A stretch of DNA of 64,000 nt from Rhizophagus clarus. Lineage: Eukaryota; Glomeromycota; Glomeromycetes; Glomerales; Glomeraceae. Below the pieces are notes generated by a model. The model ran no database searches. It saw only the letters and a list, made by a program, of their open reading frames with translations, and was not told the origin of the DNA. The DNA lies in assembly GCA_015698045.1 (NCBI GenBank), contig BLAL01000178.1, positions 248,001 through 312,000 on the forward strand. Direction: 5' to 3'. Of this stretch, positions 25,166-34,813 are shown one piece after another. How positions within the stretch are numbered: position 1 is the first letter of the stretch; every line of letters starts with the position of its first letter. Made by a program: the position numbers and the translations under genes.

Positions 25166-25531
25166 TTAAACTTTTTGAGGTAATCCAGAGATATAAACGG
25201 ATTTAGACTTAGTTTTTTTTCCTCCAGTCATTTTTACCTCACTTTTAGCAATAGTGTTACACTCAACTGGGGCCTCAGGTATACCCTGTTTATCTATATT
25301 TTTTTTACTTGAATAAGAAAGTGGGACTGCCAAATAGTTCCATTCGACTCTTCCTACCTCCTGCCCTCTCCAAATCTGGTATAAGCGAGAAGTTGATATA
25401 TGAAATTTCTTTCTTAATTGTTCCAGGGGCTTGAATTTCATATCCTGGTATTGCATGATATCTTCGTAATCTGCAGATGATAATTTTGTGGCATCAGAGT
25501 ACATATACCTTCTAAGTGAGGGGTTAATCAT
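25166..25531 (-). CDS. Small helix-turn-helix protein
   Basis: An intact 121-residue ORF. FKPLEQLRKKFHISTSRLYQI fits a helix-turn-helix of the kind that recruits proteins to DNA (helix, turn at HIST, recognition helix SRLYQIW). The rest is charged and ends in a basic tail (GGKKTKSKS). It lies 84 bases from the end of the Gag-like gene, convergent with it. A role as element regulator or DNA-binding adaptor is inference. It has stayed open while neighbours decayed. Confidence 0.5.
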   Translation of the reverse strand: MINPSLRRYMYSDATKLSSADYEDIMQYQDMKFKPLEQLRKKFHISTSRLYQIWRGQEVGRVEWNYLAVPLSYSSKKNIDKQGIPEAPVECNTIAKSEVKMTGGKKTKSKSVYISGLPQKV

Positions 25532-25734
25532 ATTGATAGTTGATCAGATTTTTATACTATTTATAAAAAATGTGTATGCGAAATATTAATACTATGTGGT
25601 CTATGTAGACTATCAAAACTATGCAGAAAACCAGTATTATGCGGAGTATCAGAAGGATTAATTCTACGCATGATATGAAGACTATTTGTGGTACTAGTAA
25701 AAATGTGCATAAAAAATTAATACTACATGGAGTA

Positions 25735-25797
25735 TCAGAAGTATTAGGGGTATCAGGAGTATTAGGAGTATTAGGAGTATCAGGAGTATCAGTATTA
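25735..25797. repeat. 9-bp microsatellite-like array
   Basis: Seven or so imperfect copies of a GGAGTATYA/GTATTA word lie in succession in a GGAGTATCAGGAGTATTA pattern. The Gly-Val-Leu/Ser string it would encode is an artefact of the repeat. Confidence 0.75.
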
Positions 25798-25884
25798 TAC
25801 GCATTATGGGATCCAGCTATCCTATAAAAAAATTTTAGTCACATATTTTTTAATATACTAGCAACTAAGCCGAAAAAAAAGGCT

Positions 25885-26865
25885 ATGACCAATATACATA
25901 CCTTGAATGATATTAATAAAGGTGATGGTTCCTTCAAGGGGGTCAGTCAACGACTTGGTAGTGCATATGAGCAAGAGCTTAAAGAAAAATTATATTCCGC
26001 TCTTAAATCTAAAGCCGAAATTAATGATCTTAGTGAAAAGTTGGTAGATAAGTACAATGAACGAGAAAAGGAGTTTGAAAATAAAGCTAGCTAGTTAATT
26101 ACGTCCACTACTAAGATTAGATTCCAACTTATTTCTGAACAGAAGTCTCATTCTGAAAGTCAACGTAAGCTTGAAGCCAGATATACTGCTGAAATCAAAT
26201 CACTCAAATTCAATATTAAAACATTAAAGAGAGAGGCAACTTTGGCCCAGAAAGCTTCGTCCGCTGACAAGATCAAGATTCTTTCTCTTGAAACTAAAGT
26301 ACATGAATTAGAAGGTAAGTTGGATGACTTGGAACTAGAATAGATACTTCATGATTCGAATGCAGTGAGAGGGATGATAGAGGATCTGGCCCAATCTGAT
26401 CCTAAAAAGATCGATTCTCTCAGGCTTGAATTGGAATGAGTGAAGAAGGATCTTAATTTGAAAGAATATACAATAGAATGTATGGAAAAAGGGATAGAAG
26501 CGACACATGAGACAACCAGTTGGGAAATAGATGCTTTGTATTCAGCATGATCAAAATTAATGGAGAAAAATAGGTCTCTCAGAGACTAGTTAGAATTGAA
26601 AAAAAATAATAAAGTAGATTCTCAATCCCTGCCTATGAATAATTCATCACAACTTGGTTCTGAAGGGACCCCTTCCACTCTTAATCCTTCTCAAATAATT
26701 TCTATAGATAGCGTAGAAGCAGTGCCTTTATTAGTAACTGCTTCTATCATCATGAGCTCCTCAATCCTACCTATGTTAATATATTCTATACTTACCCTAG
26801 TACTTATTACGATTATATGCTTCATGGCTAGAAAATGGTGGAATTCGTGGAAAAAAGACAACTGA
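25885..26865 (+). pseudogene. Long coiled-coil protein with C-terminal membrane segments, broken
   Basis: Starts MTNIHTLNDINKGDGSF at 25885 and stays in one frame for 326 codons, but contains three TAG and two TGA. Most of it is heptad-rich coiled coil (ELKEKLYSALKSKAEINDL, LSLETKVHELEGKLDDLEL). The C-terminus has a hydrophobic stretch of ~40 residues (VPLLVTASIIMSSS, LPMLIYSILTLVLITI) long enough for one or two membrane passes. It ends in the aromatic/basic tail ARKWWNSWKKDN. A membrane-anchored stalk with a short inner tail is the simplest reading. A structural or envelope-like role is speculation. Confidence 0.5.
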
Positions 26866-26916
26866 TCAGGTAAGATTTTTTCAGGACAGGCCGTCTTGAA
26901 AATAATACCTAATCGA

Positions 26917-27270
26917 TTACCATATAAGTACTGGTGCTAGTGGGATTCCTTCAAATCTTTTTTGAATGTGGGCTAATACCTTTTTTGATAAATCTCTTTC
27001 AGCTTGGCGCTCGGGTGGACTTATTAAGACTTTTTCTGCATCGGCCACCATACATCCTAATAATCATCCAATATGAATCCGGTCACCTCCCTTACCATTA
27101 TGCCCATGGTGTTGTAAAAATTGATAGTCTTCCATGACAATATCTGTCATTTTCTCCTGATCAGCTATTATTTTATGAAATTCCTGTCTATCCTCTTCTG
27201 TAATTGGAAGATGGATTTCATTTGATTCGAAGCCTATATACTGGGATACTTGGTCACGTAGTTCAGCCAT
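26917..27270 (-). pseudogene. Small element gene of unknown function with one in-frame TGA
   Basis: The frame begins MAELRDQVSQYIGFESNEI at 27270 and reaches TAA at 26917, 117 codons. One TGA splits it after GDRIHIG. Downstream, LLGCMVADAEKVLISPPERQ and HIQKRFEGIPLAPVLIW read like ordinary protein in the same frame, so the TGA is internal to one gene. It faces the coiled-coil/membrane gene end to end, 51 bases apart. I do not recognise the family. Confidence 0.45.
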
Positions 27271-27571
27271 TATACCAATAAAGCTTATCTTTAAAATATG
27301 AAGATTTTTTGGCTGACCGCAGTTTTGCCAAATTATTATATGCGAAAAATACTAATGATCATTGCCAGGCATATCACGCTTGCGCTGAGGTCAGGCTATA
27401 TGATCAGTACAAACGCGAGACCAGGTGTGTGATCGGAGGTCAAAATAGGTCACCTCGTGACTAGATCAAATATAGGAATTGAAGTTAGCCGGTATTATTG
27501 TACAAGAAAAAAAATATAAATAATATTGTATAAGTTCTCTTAGCAGATTGTGGGAATTTCGACTAAGAGTA
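27271..27571. other. Spacer between the small gene and the polymerase end
   Basis: About 300 bases of moderately GC-rich sequence with no supported frame. It lies upstream of the small gene at 26917-27270 and downstream of the polymerase, so it probably holds the former's promoter and the latter's 3' end. No repeat is evident. Confidence 0.4.
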
Positions 27572-30500
27572 CTATCCGTATAATTTGATGATCTCATCTA
27601 TATCTGCTTCAGACGAATCATCGAAATACCTAGAAAGGTTTATTGTAAAGTTTTTATATATTTATTAAGCTGTCTTTCAGCCTTGTCTTGGGAGTATTTG
27701 TCGATCTTCTTTTTTCTCACATCTTTTCTCTTACATTTGAATCCTTGATCTGCATTATTTTATGTGATGGGGGCGGTTGATAGCTATCATCATCATTAAT
27801 AAAGCATGCACACATTCCAACCGTAATGCCTAAATAATAATTGATATCTATTTCCATGTTTTGTTCCTTTGCTATGTCCACATACTCCATATAATCCCCA
27901 ACTCTATACAGTATTAACCTGCCTTTCTCATTGCGAAGATGAGGACCTTTCACAACAATATAGCTAAAGCGTTCACCAGAATCAGGAATCCTTTCATTTC
28001 TCTCTTTCATATGTCCCATAAAGCGATTGTTGCAGAGATTATTTTTCTTAGGTTTCCATATACCCATTATGATAAATTCATTAAAATCCCATTCCTTGTT
28101 TTGGGCTTCTCTAAGAGTATCTTTAACAATTTCGTGAATTGGGCGTGTATTATTTATATCCATAGCCTCTCTCATAATCTTTTCTCCGATGAATTTGAGA
28201 AGCTGGGATTTACCTTGCTTTACAGTTTCTATTCCTTTTTTGAAGAGGTTTTTTGGTTTAAAGTTTACTACATCTTCATGCTCAATTCCAAAGTACTTCT
28301 TTTTGCCAGTAAAGCAGACAGAAAATAATACCTCTTTGTAAGCCATCTTTAGATAAAAGGTCCCACTTTTTATCTTAAGATGAGCGTTTACTTGATCACG
28401 CAACTTTTTCATCACATCCATAGTAATTTTGACCATTTCAGTCCAGTATGCTTCTTTGGAAAGCTTTCCTTCATTAAAAGCTCTATCGCATATTTTATAA
28501 TACTTATCTGGGCAGGTAAGATATAAAGAATCAGTGTTCCCATATTTTATCCTAAACCCTTTCTTTGTTACGAATTCGGCAACAAGATTAAGGTTATATT
28601 TTTCTGCTGTAGTTGTTCCACAGGCTAATTCACGAAGAAAGATAGGAGATAGTGAGTTTCCAGCTTTCCCATAAAAAATATTCATGTATACCTTCAAAGT
28701 TTTTTGCTTCGAATCCCGATAATCGTAATCAAAGCATACAGATGAATATTCTAAATTTAAGCTTTCCAGAATCTTTTTGCCTCTTTCTTTAGTTGAACTT
28801 ATCATCTTCCCAAGATGTTGCTTTTTCTTTCCTAGTAGGGCTAGACATGCTTTAAGATCCAACCTCTTGTTAAATAAATTCTTCAATACGGCCAGATATA
28901 AGCCTATCTTTTCTGTTTGGTTATCATGGTGGATGCACTAAGCTTGGACGATATGATTATTAAACAAAAACTCAATCTTATGCAAGTTATTTCCATTATT
29001 TTGTGCAATATCGGCATCCTTTAGATCAAATATAAATTTTTCTGGGGAGAGGTTATATGCCATTATAATACTAGGATATAATGAAGCAAAATCCAATCCT
29101 GTTACAGGTCTTTTACTTTCAATCCCTTTTTTAGGTGGATATACGTACGCACCAGGATATTTCCCTTTTTCTATGTTTTCATGAACCCTTGTACTTATTG
29201 CCATATTTCGTTTGACAGCATATGTGCTGAGAAGGTTTCGTATTTTCATTCCATTTGCGTGATAGTGTGCGTCGAAAAGAGAAACATAAGCTATGGAGGC
29301 GACTTCTCTATAATCATTTATTATACTTTGGTTTACCAAAAACTCTTGACAGCGCAGTGCATCTATAATACAGTAATGTGCTACTTCATACATATTTCTT
29401 GCAGTTGTTGAGGAGGGGCTTTTTTTTGCCTCTGAATAGATTTTTCACATTTTATCATATGGCATATCGGCCTTACTGACAAGACCACACTTTTGTAAGA
29501 AAAATTTAAGTGAACCTTTCTTATCGACTTCAGAATGAGGGAAACATTTTTTGAGGCATACTCAGATGTCAATTGGTACGTAACCTGGCAGTTCAAGGAA
29601 GTTAGAAGTAAAATCTTCTTCTGCACTAATTTTGATCTTAATTAGACCACTCATATATTCTTTCTTCTCTAGATCCTCCCCTTTCTCAGGAGCCTTAACA
29701 GGATACTTTTTCATGTAATCATTTTCTGATTTCGCTCTTATTTTTCCATGATATTTTCACTTTATAATTTCTTCCTTTTTTTCAAACTTTTCTGTCATTT
29801 GCTCCCACATCCACTCGAGTATGTTAAGATGATATGCTCTTTCTATAATGAAACACCAATCATAGTCAGAATCGTTAAACCCAACATGAATGTCAGGGGC
29901 AAATGCTTGCCAGCAGAAAGCAAAAGCTTTTAGCAGATTTTCTTGGTTTCCACATATGATTGTGATCCATTGCGGATCTGGTTCTGTCTCAACATCGACA
30001 AGACATATTTGCTTTAGCAGTTTTTGATCATCTTTCCAATGCAATGTCATAGAAATCATAAAGATATTATGATTCAGATCAAGGACTTCGGCAAATTCAC
30101 CCAACTCTTGTGATTGCGTCTTAATATCCCATGTGAGGACAAGAGTACGATCCTGTAAGAGAGGTGAAATAGGAAATCAGTCACTTATTGTTGTAATATC
30201 CTCTAGTAGACAGAAATCTTTTATAGATACATCAAATTCATGCTTATAGAGCGGGCTGGTCCCTTTGCCTTACTTGTAAATATATTTGTTTATTATAGAC
30301 CATCCAGAGAGTTGAATACCATTCTCTTGGGCTACCTTACGGTGAAATGAGTATAAATCATCTGATGCAGTCTCGAAGTTATTATCTTGAACAGCTTTAA
30401 TAGCAGTTTTTCTACTGCCAGTACTGTTTATATAAATTCACAAATATGTCTTTTTTTCTGTATGATAACTGCAAAAAGGAAAAGCTTTAATATGCTCTAT

Positions 30501-30920
30501 TTTATATGATTTCATAATACTAGAGAGAATTTTGTTCACCTTTTCTTCGCATTCATCTGGGGTCTCTCTGTCTGGTACGAGAATGTCAAAGAAAATCTGA
30601 ATGCCCATAAGAGTTACCAGTGCCTTTTGGCCATTAATAAGGTGACCATAAAAACGCAATACATAGCGGTATATTCCATTTATCCCTTCAGTTGACCCTT
30701 CATTCTTAATGGCCATGAAAGGAATATCTTGTTGCTTAGATAGGGCATCTTCAAGAATTGTTGTTAATCCCTCATCATTTTCTGCAACTATATCATTCAA
30801 AGTTGGAAGGCCCGACAAGTATTTTTCACCAGAATAGTGAATTACTATTTTATCTTTTTCAGCCTCTGGATGAAAAGGGGCGGAGGCGTCGAAGAACTCT
30901 GAAAGTGAGGATTGGGTCAT
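27572..30920 (-). pseudogene. Protein-primed-type family-B DNA polymerase (Polinton pPolB), broken
   Basis: Roughly 1,100 codons in largely one frame from MTQSSLSEFFDA at 30920. An exonuclease-like region includes TLVLTWDIKTQ and DIHVGFNDSDYDWCF. Polymerase motif A is VTGLDFASLYPSII, motif B KVYMNIFYGKAGNS and motif C KYGNTDSLYL. Motif C normally reads YGDTD, so one conserved aspartate is Asn here. This enzyme would copy the element's own DNA. Interruptions: TGA near 30438, 30177, 29757, 29571 and 29447; TAA near 30270; TAG near 28938; and small frameshifts near 27735 and 27640, after which the C-terminal tail SRYFDDSSEADIDEIIKLYG is recovered in another frame. Polinton-type rather than cellular delta-type is inferred from the neighbouring genes. 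Confidence 0.8.
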
Positions 30921-30947
30921 TTTTTAGATAACTTTTGAAAGGTATAG

Positions 30948-30969
30948 TATATCCTAAACTCGGGATATA
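30948..30969. promoter_or_regulatory. Inverted repeat upstream of the polymerase start
   Basis: TATATCC and GGATATA form a perfect 7-bp inverted repeat with an 8-base spacer, 28 bases upstream of the polymerase ATG (transcribed leftward). Position and symmetry suit a TATA element or a dimeric-protein site. There is no direct evidence of use. Confidence 0.35.
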
Positions 30970-31045
30970 TTGTCCTGGGAAAAAAGTTTAAATAAAAAAT
31001 AATTATAGAAATTTAATCATTAAGACACTTCGCAAGAGATACCCA

Positions 31046-31324
31046 ATGAGAGGCAAATTTATCTGCCAACATCTTACTAATGTAAGGGACGTGTGTAGAC
31101 GAAATTCTGATCGAGAAGAGAGATGTAAGATCCATTGAAAAAGGCACCAGCGAGCTTTATGCAAACAAGATGGATGTAGAAGACTGACAGTTTCTAAACA
31201 TAGGTTTTGTAGTTTACATGTAGATAAGTATCATTCGAAAGAATATTATCATAGAATGAAACAAAGTGCCCTAAAAAAATCTACCCTAGGTGACTTAGGT
31301 GGTCCAGTAAAATTTCTGACCTAG
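31046..31324 (+). pseudogene. Small Cys/His-rich protein with one in-frame TGA
   Basis: The frame starts MRGKFICQHLTNVRDVCRR. Cysteines and histidines recur in two similar sets (C..H......C and C.IH, then LCKQDGCRRLTVSKHRFC and SLHVDKYH), suggesting two zinc sites. A TGA at 31136 splits the frame between the sets. After SKEYYHRMKQS, the reading runs into repeat DNA and stops at 31322. It lies divergent to the polymerase, 125 bases away. I judge it a real element gene from its cysteine pattern; its function is unknown. Confidence 0.4.
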
Positions 31325-32472
31325 GGTGCTTAAAAAAATAGCAAATTAACTTTATTAGAACGCTAGAATGATTTCTGAATGGTCTGCCCTAGGTGCCCTA
31401 GGTGACTTAGGAAAAATCAGACTTTTTTACTTTTTATTTTTTTTATCTATAGGTATAGCAAAATATAGCATACTCATAGCATACATATAGTATACCGATA
31501 CATATACCAGATATCATAGAAAAAATTCATTTTTTTTTCTAGAACTTCATTTTTACTAGGACATCTATGGCATCTAGGGCAGACAATACAAGAACAAGAT
31601 GAAATAAAAAAAGAATGCTTTCTCCTATAACAAACTCTGCCTTAAAAAGTGTCCCAGTAAAATTTTTGTCCTAAAACACTCAAAAAAGTAGCATACATAC
31701 TGCCTTGACCAGATTAAACCACGATTAGACCTTGAAAGTGTTCAGCTAAAAGGCGCTAAAGTATAACGTCCCACCAATATGCTGGCAACAAATAGACAAT
31801 AATTAGGTCGCAAGATGGTGCACTTCTGGCAATCAAAAAGGTCATACAAGGGTATTACTAAGAGTGTCACTAAGAGCGTCACTAACAAATTTTCTTGGTG
31901 ACGACATACATATAGGATGGATTCAATATTTTTTTTCCTACGTCTTTACTTTTACTGTGGACACTATGGACACTAAGGACGCCCAAAAATTGGCATACAC
32001 ACTGCTTCGATCCAGTCTAAACCATGAATGAGCCTCAAAAACTGGCGCAATAGTTGGGTTATAAGACGATGCACTTCTGGCAATCAAATAGGCCAGCCAC
32101 AATAATACATATCGCATCTCCAACTTCAGATGTGAAATAGGCATACATGTACCGGCATAGGGGGTGAACTAATAGAACTATACTAATACTTCACCACTTC
32201 TATAACGTCACTATGATGGATCTCAAAAAGATCATCCTAAAATCAGATGACCAAAAATCGGCCAGATTTATCTTCATTATAGTGCCAGCCAAAACTAACC
32301 AATATGTTATATGACGGAGGGTGTTCTGGCATCAGAACAGTATCACATGACTGGCGCAGTAAGGCGCAGTACCGGCCAGCATTATTCCACAATTTCAACC
32401 AGATTAAACCATGATCAGACCTTGGAAGTGCTTACAACATCCCGCCAATATACTGGCAACTAATAGCAATAA

Positions 32473-32534
32473 GTGGGACGCGAAGGTAAATATTATATAA
32501 GAAAGAAACAAGAATTTTTACTTTTGCGTCCCAC
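32473..32534. repeat. Hairpin module 1, conserved core with GTGGGACGC stem
   Basis: A 9-bp perfect inverted repeat (GTGGGACGC at 32473 and GCGTCCCAC at 32526) encloses a core beginning AAGGTAAATATTATATAAG and ending TTTTTACTTTT. A second module with the same core but a different stem lies at 32760. Confidence 0.7.
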
Positions 32535-32759
32535 CATCCTAACAGCTCTGGAAGGATTTCTTACATAGTTAATACTTCTCACCTATTAACTAGTGTTATA
32601 AATCGACGCCTGAATATTATTTTACTCTGTGAGGCAATCAACCAGTAGTGCCCCCTTGATTGCTCCCTAGGTCTATGACTGCCAGGCTTTCCAACAGCAA
32701 TAATCCACAGCCAGTCACATGATTTTCCCTGGCTGGAGCAAATATAAGGGTATACTTTC

Positions 32760-32824
32760 GGTAGTACCCCAAGGTAGAATATATATAAGGAAAAAAAAGA
32801 AAAATTTTACTTTGGGGTACTACC
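32760..32824. repeat. Hairpin module 2, same core with GGTAGTACCCCAA stem
   Basis: A 13-bp perfect inverted repeat (32760-32772 and 32812-32824) encloses a core beginning GGTAGAATATATATAAGG and ending ATTTTACTT, clearly alike to module 1. The stems of the two modules are unrelated in sequence but each pairs perfectly. Confidence 0.7.
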
Positions 32825-32847
32825 AGTAATAAGTAAGAAAGAGGTCC

Positions 32848-33030
32848 AGAACTGAAACAAACCTCCAAACAGTAAATAAGAAGCCTGCAATCAAAACAAA
32901 AAATAAAAGCCAGCCAGCATACCCTCCTTCCCAAAGGACGTTTGATAGCAAACAAAGAGATTCAGAACTGAAACAAACCCCCAAACAGTAAATAAGAAGC
33001 CTGCAATCAAAGAAAAATAAAAGCCAGTAA
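32848..33030. repeat. Two direct copies of a ~70-bp block, 115-bp period
   Basis: CAGAACTGAAACAAACC followed by CAAACAGTAAATAAGAAGCC and GCAATCAAA occurs at 32848 and 32963. A smaller pair (GACCAAAAAGATATGGAACT-type) follows near 33110 and 33200. Read on the minus strand, these A-rich blocks give hydrophobic frames that I do not accept as genes. Confidence 0.7.
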
Positions 33031-33276
33031 GCATACCAATAAAAAATGATAACCAAACAGACCGCAAAATATAGCACAGAATAGCAACAAGATTGGTAAT
33101 CAAATAAATGACCAAAAAGATATGGAACTATAAGGAACATGATAACGAAATAAACTTCTAAATAGACGCAGAAGAGGAAAAACAACAATAGCTAAATAAA
33201 CGACCAAAATGATATGGAACTCAGAAAACGAGTAAGAAGATATCATAATAACTAAGTAAATAGCCTTATACCGTAA

Positions 33277-33352
33277 AGTAGATAACCTTATAATCATACG
33301 CAGGCACCTTCTTATAAGAAGGTGCCTGCGTATGATTATAAGGTTATCTACT
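33277..33352. repeat. Perfect 76-bp palindrome
   Basis: The two 38-base arms are exact complements around a CTTA|TAAG centre with no spacer; the arms run 33277-33314 and 33315-33352. The right arm continues the coding frame of the truncated gene to its right, so the left arm is an inverted copy of 38 bases of that coding sequence. This is what a fold-back or inverted-duplication breakpoint leaves. It could also be an assembly or cloning artefact, or a protein-binding or hairpin end. Confidence 0.92.
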
Positions 33353-34813
33353 GCATGAGATAGAGTTGTGAAAATTTCAAAAAGTTGATTACATACTGCA
33401 CAACGTAAGCAGTGTTGCTCTGCACATTCGCTAAATGCGTACAATAAACAGTAATTTATGCAATCCACATGCTTTGTTGTGCTATTATTATGTACAAATA
33501 ACTCATTTTCATAATCTTTTTTTAAATGATGACGAAGTATTTCCAATTGAGTTGTCAATTCATTCTAATAATAATATTTGCAATTAGAATTTTCACAAAA
33601 TTAGAATAATATAAGGTAATTCAATATTTGTTACCTTCATTTTCTTGTCCATAATTTTATTTGATACCAATTTGATTAAGTCTTCAAACGGTTGATAGGT
33701 ATAATCATTACAAATAAGACAAAGACTTCCCAGATCATCACGATATTTGAATCTTCTATTTTGTAAACAAGCCATAAATAAAGTTTGTTTCATTCTATCA
33801 GGATATATAGCTGAAAATTTTTCCCATAATGCATTTTTTTGGTCTTTAAGATAGAGGATAGGTAATTGCGTTTTTTTGTCAATATGATATGAACTCATAT
33901 TAACATTTGCTTTATCAGCAAAAAATAATTCAAATTCCTTTTTTTTAACTTCAACCATTTGTTTATAAACAATAATGGGCTTGTCTAGAACTTTACATCC
34001 TGAACCATTTTTACGATGATGTTCATGAGCAGTATGAACTGTTTTTGGTGAAACCTAAGATTTGTATTTGTTATTTAGTATGTATCATACAATAAATAAT
34101 ACATCTATTTATCATACTTGTAGATTTTTCATCAATTCTTCATAAGTGAAATTTTCTGCAATTATTGATAAAATTTGAATTTTTCTGTTTGAACCATTAG
34201 AATTAGCATCAAGACTTTCATGCAATGAATACCAAAAAACATTTGCTGTATTTTTAAAATTTTCAAATTCTTCGTTCCTTATTGTTGAATTTAGTGTGGT
34301 ATTCAATAATCCATTTGAAAACAAATTGAAAATTGTTTCAATATTACTTTTCAGATTCTTAGTATGACTCCTAAATTCTATCTACAGGATGTTTTATAAT
34401 TAGATAATAAATAAAGAATGCGGTAATGAAGAATGTGGTCAGTTTTTAATAATACTTACATCAGACACGTTCCTTTCAAATGGAGTAATATTTCTACATC
34501 TGATTGCCTTAAACATTGCCCTCCATGCTTGAAGTTCACGCATACTAATTTCGTGATTATTATTATAAACATCACAAATAAAGCTTTTTATTTCAATAAT
34601 AGTGCTTTTTTGATTGTACCAATGATGTAAAATACGATACCAAAGTTCTTCATTTCCAGGTACATGCTTTTTTAGGTATAATTTGAATATGTGCTGTATG
34701 ATCGTTTTATCATTCCAATCATCAAGAGTACAGGTCTTAGGAAACAATCTTTCATATCGTTCTTTAAGTTTAAACTGCACTAGTGAATGGTTTATTTCAA
34801 CATATGGGCCGAT
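33315..34813 (-). pseudogene. Truncated member of a lineage-specific expanded family
   Basis: Four exons are readable: 34813 down to the donor after RNVSD near 34460, IEFRSHTKN to MKNLQ, VSPKTVHTAHEHH to DKKMK, and NELTTQLEILRHHL to the palindrome. Characteristic phrases are RDDLGSLCLICNDYTYQPFE, CINYCLLYAFSEC and EQHCLRCAVCNQLF, with paired cysteines suggesting metal binding. From memory, these occur in the N-terminal half of a large Rhizophagus family whose C-terminal half looks transposase-like; that half is missing here. There is no ATG in the first exon, whose frame is open back to a TGA near 34820. Both ends are therefore incomplete, and it is probably not functional. Confidence 0.55.

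Larger units (their letters stand above)
31270..33276. repeat. Repeat-rich right end of the element
   Basis: There is no supported gene here. Diverged phrases recur: GATGCACTTCTGGCAATCAAA near 31815 and 32064; CCAGATTAAACCA...GACCTTG near 31708 and 32399; CCAATATGCTGGCAACAAATAG near 31776 and 32445; and CCTAGGTGACTTAGG near 31284 and 31395. Several inverted repeats sit among them, for example ACCCTAGGT and ACCTAGGGT at ~31283-31327. The mosaic looks like nested short non-autonomous elements or a degraded terminal repeat. Confidence 0.6.

Noticed and set aside
25621-25827. Gly/Val/Leu/Ser-repeat open frame
   Set aside because: Direct product of the 9-bp microsatellite.
32638-33188. Overlapping hydrophobic minus-strand frames
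   Set aside because: They are translations of A-rich tandem repeats on the plus strand, giving Phe/Leu/Tyr-rich strings. No start context and no family resemblance.
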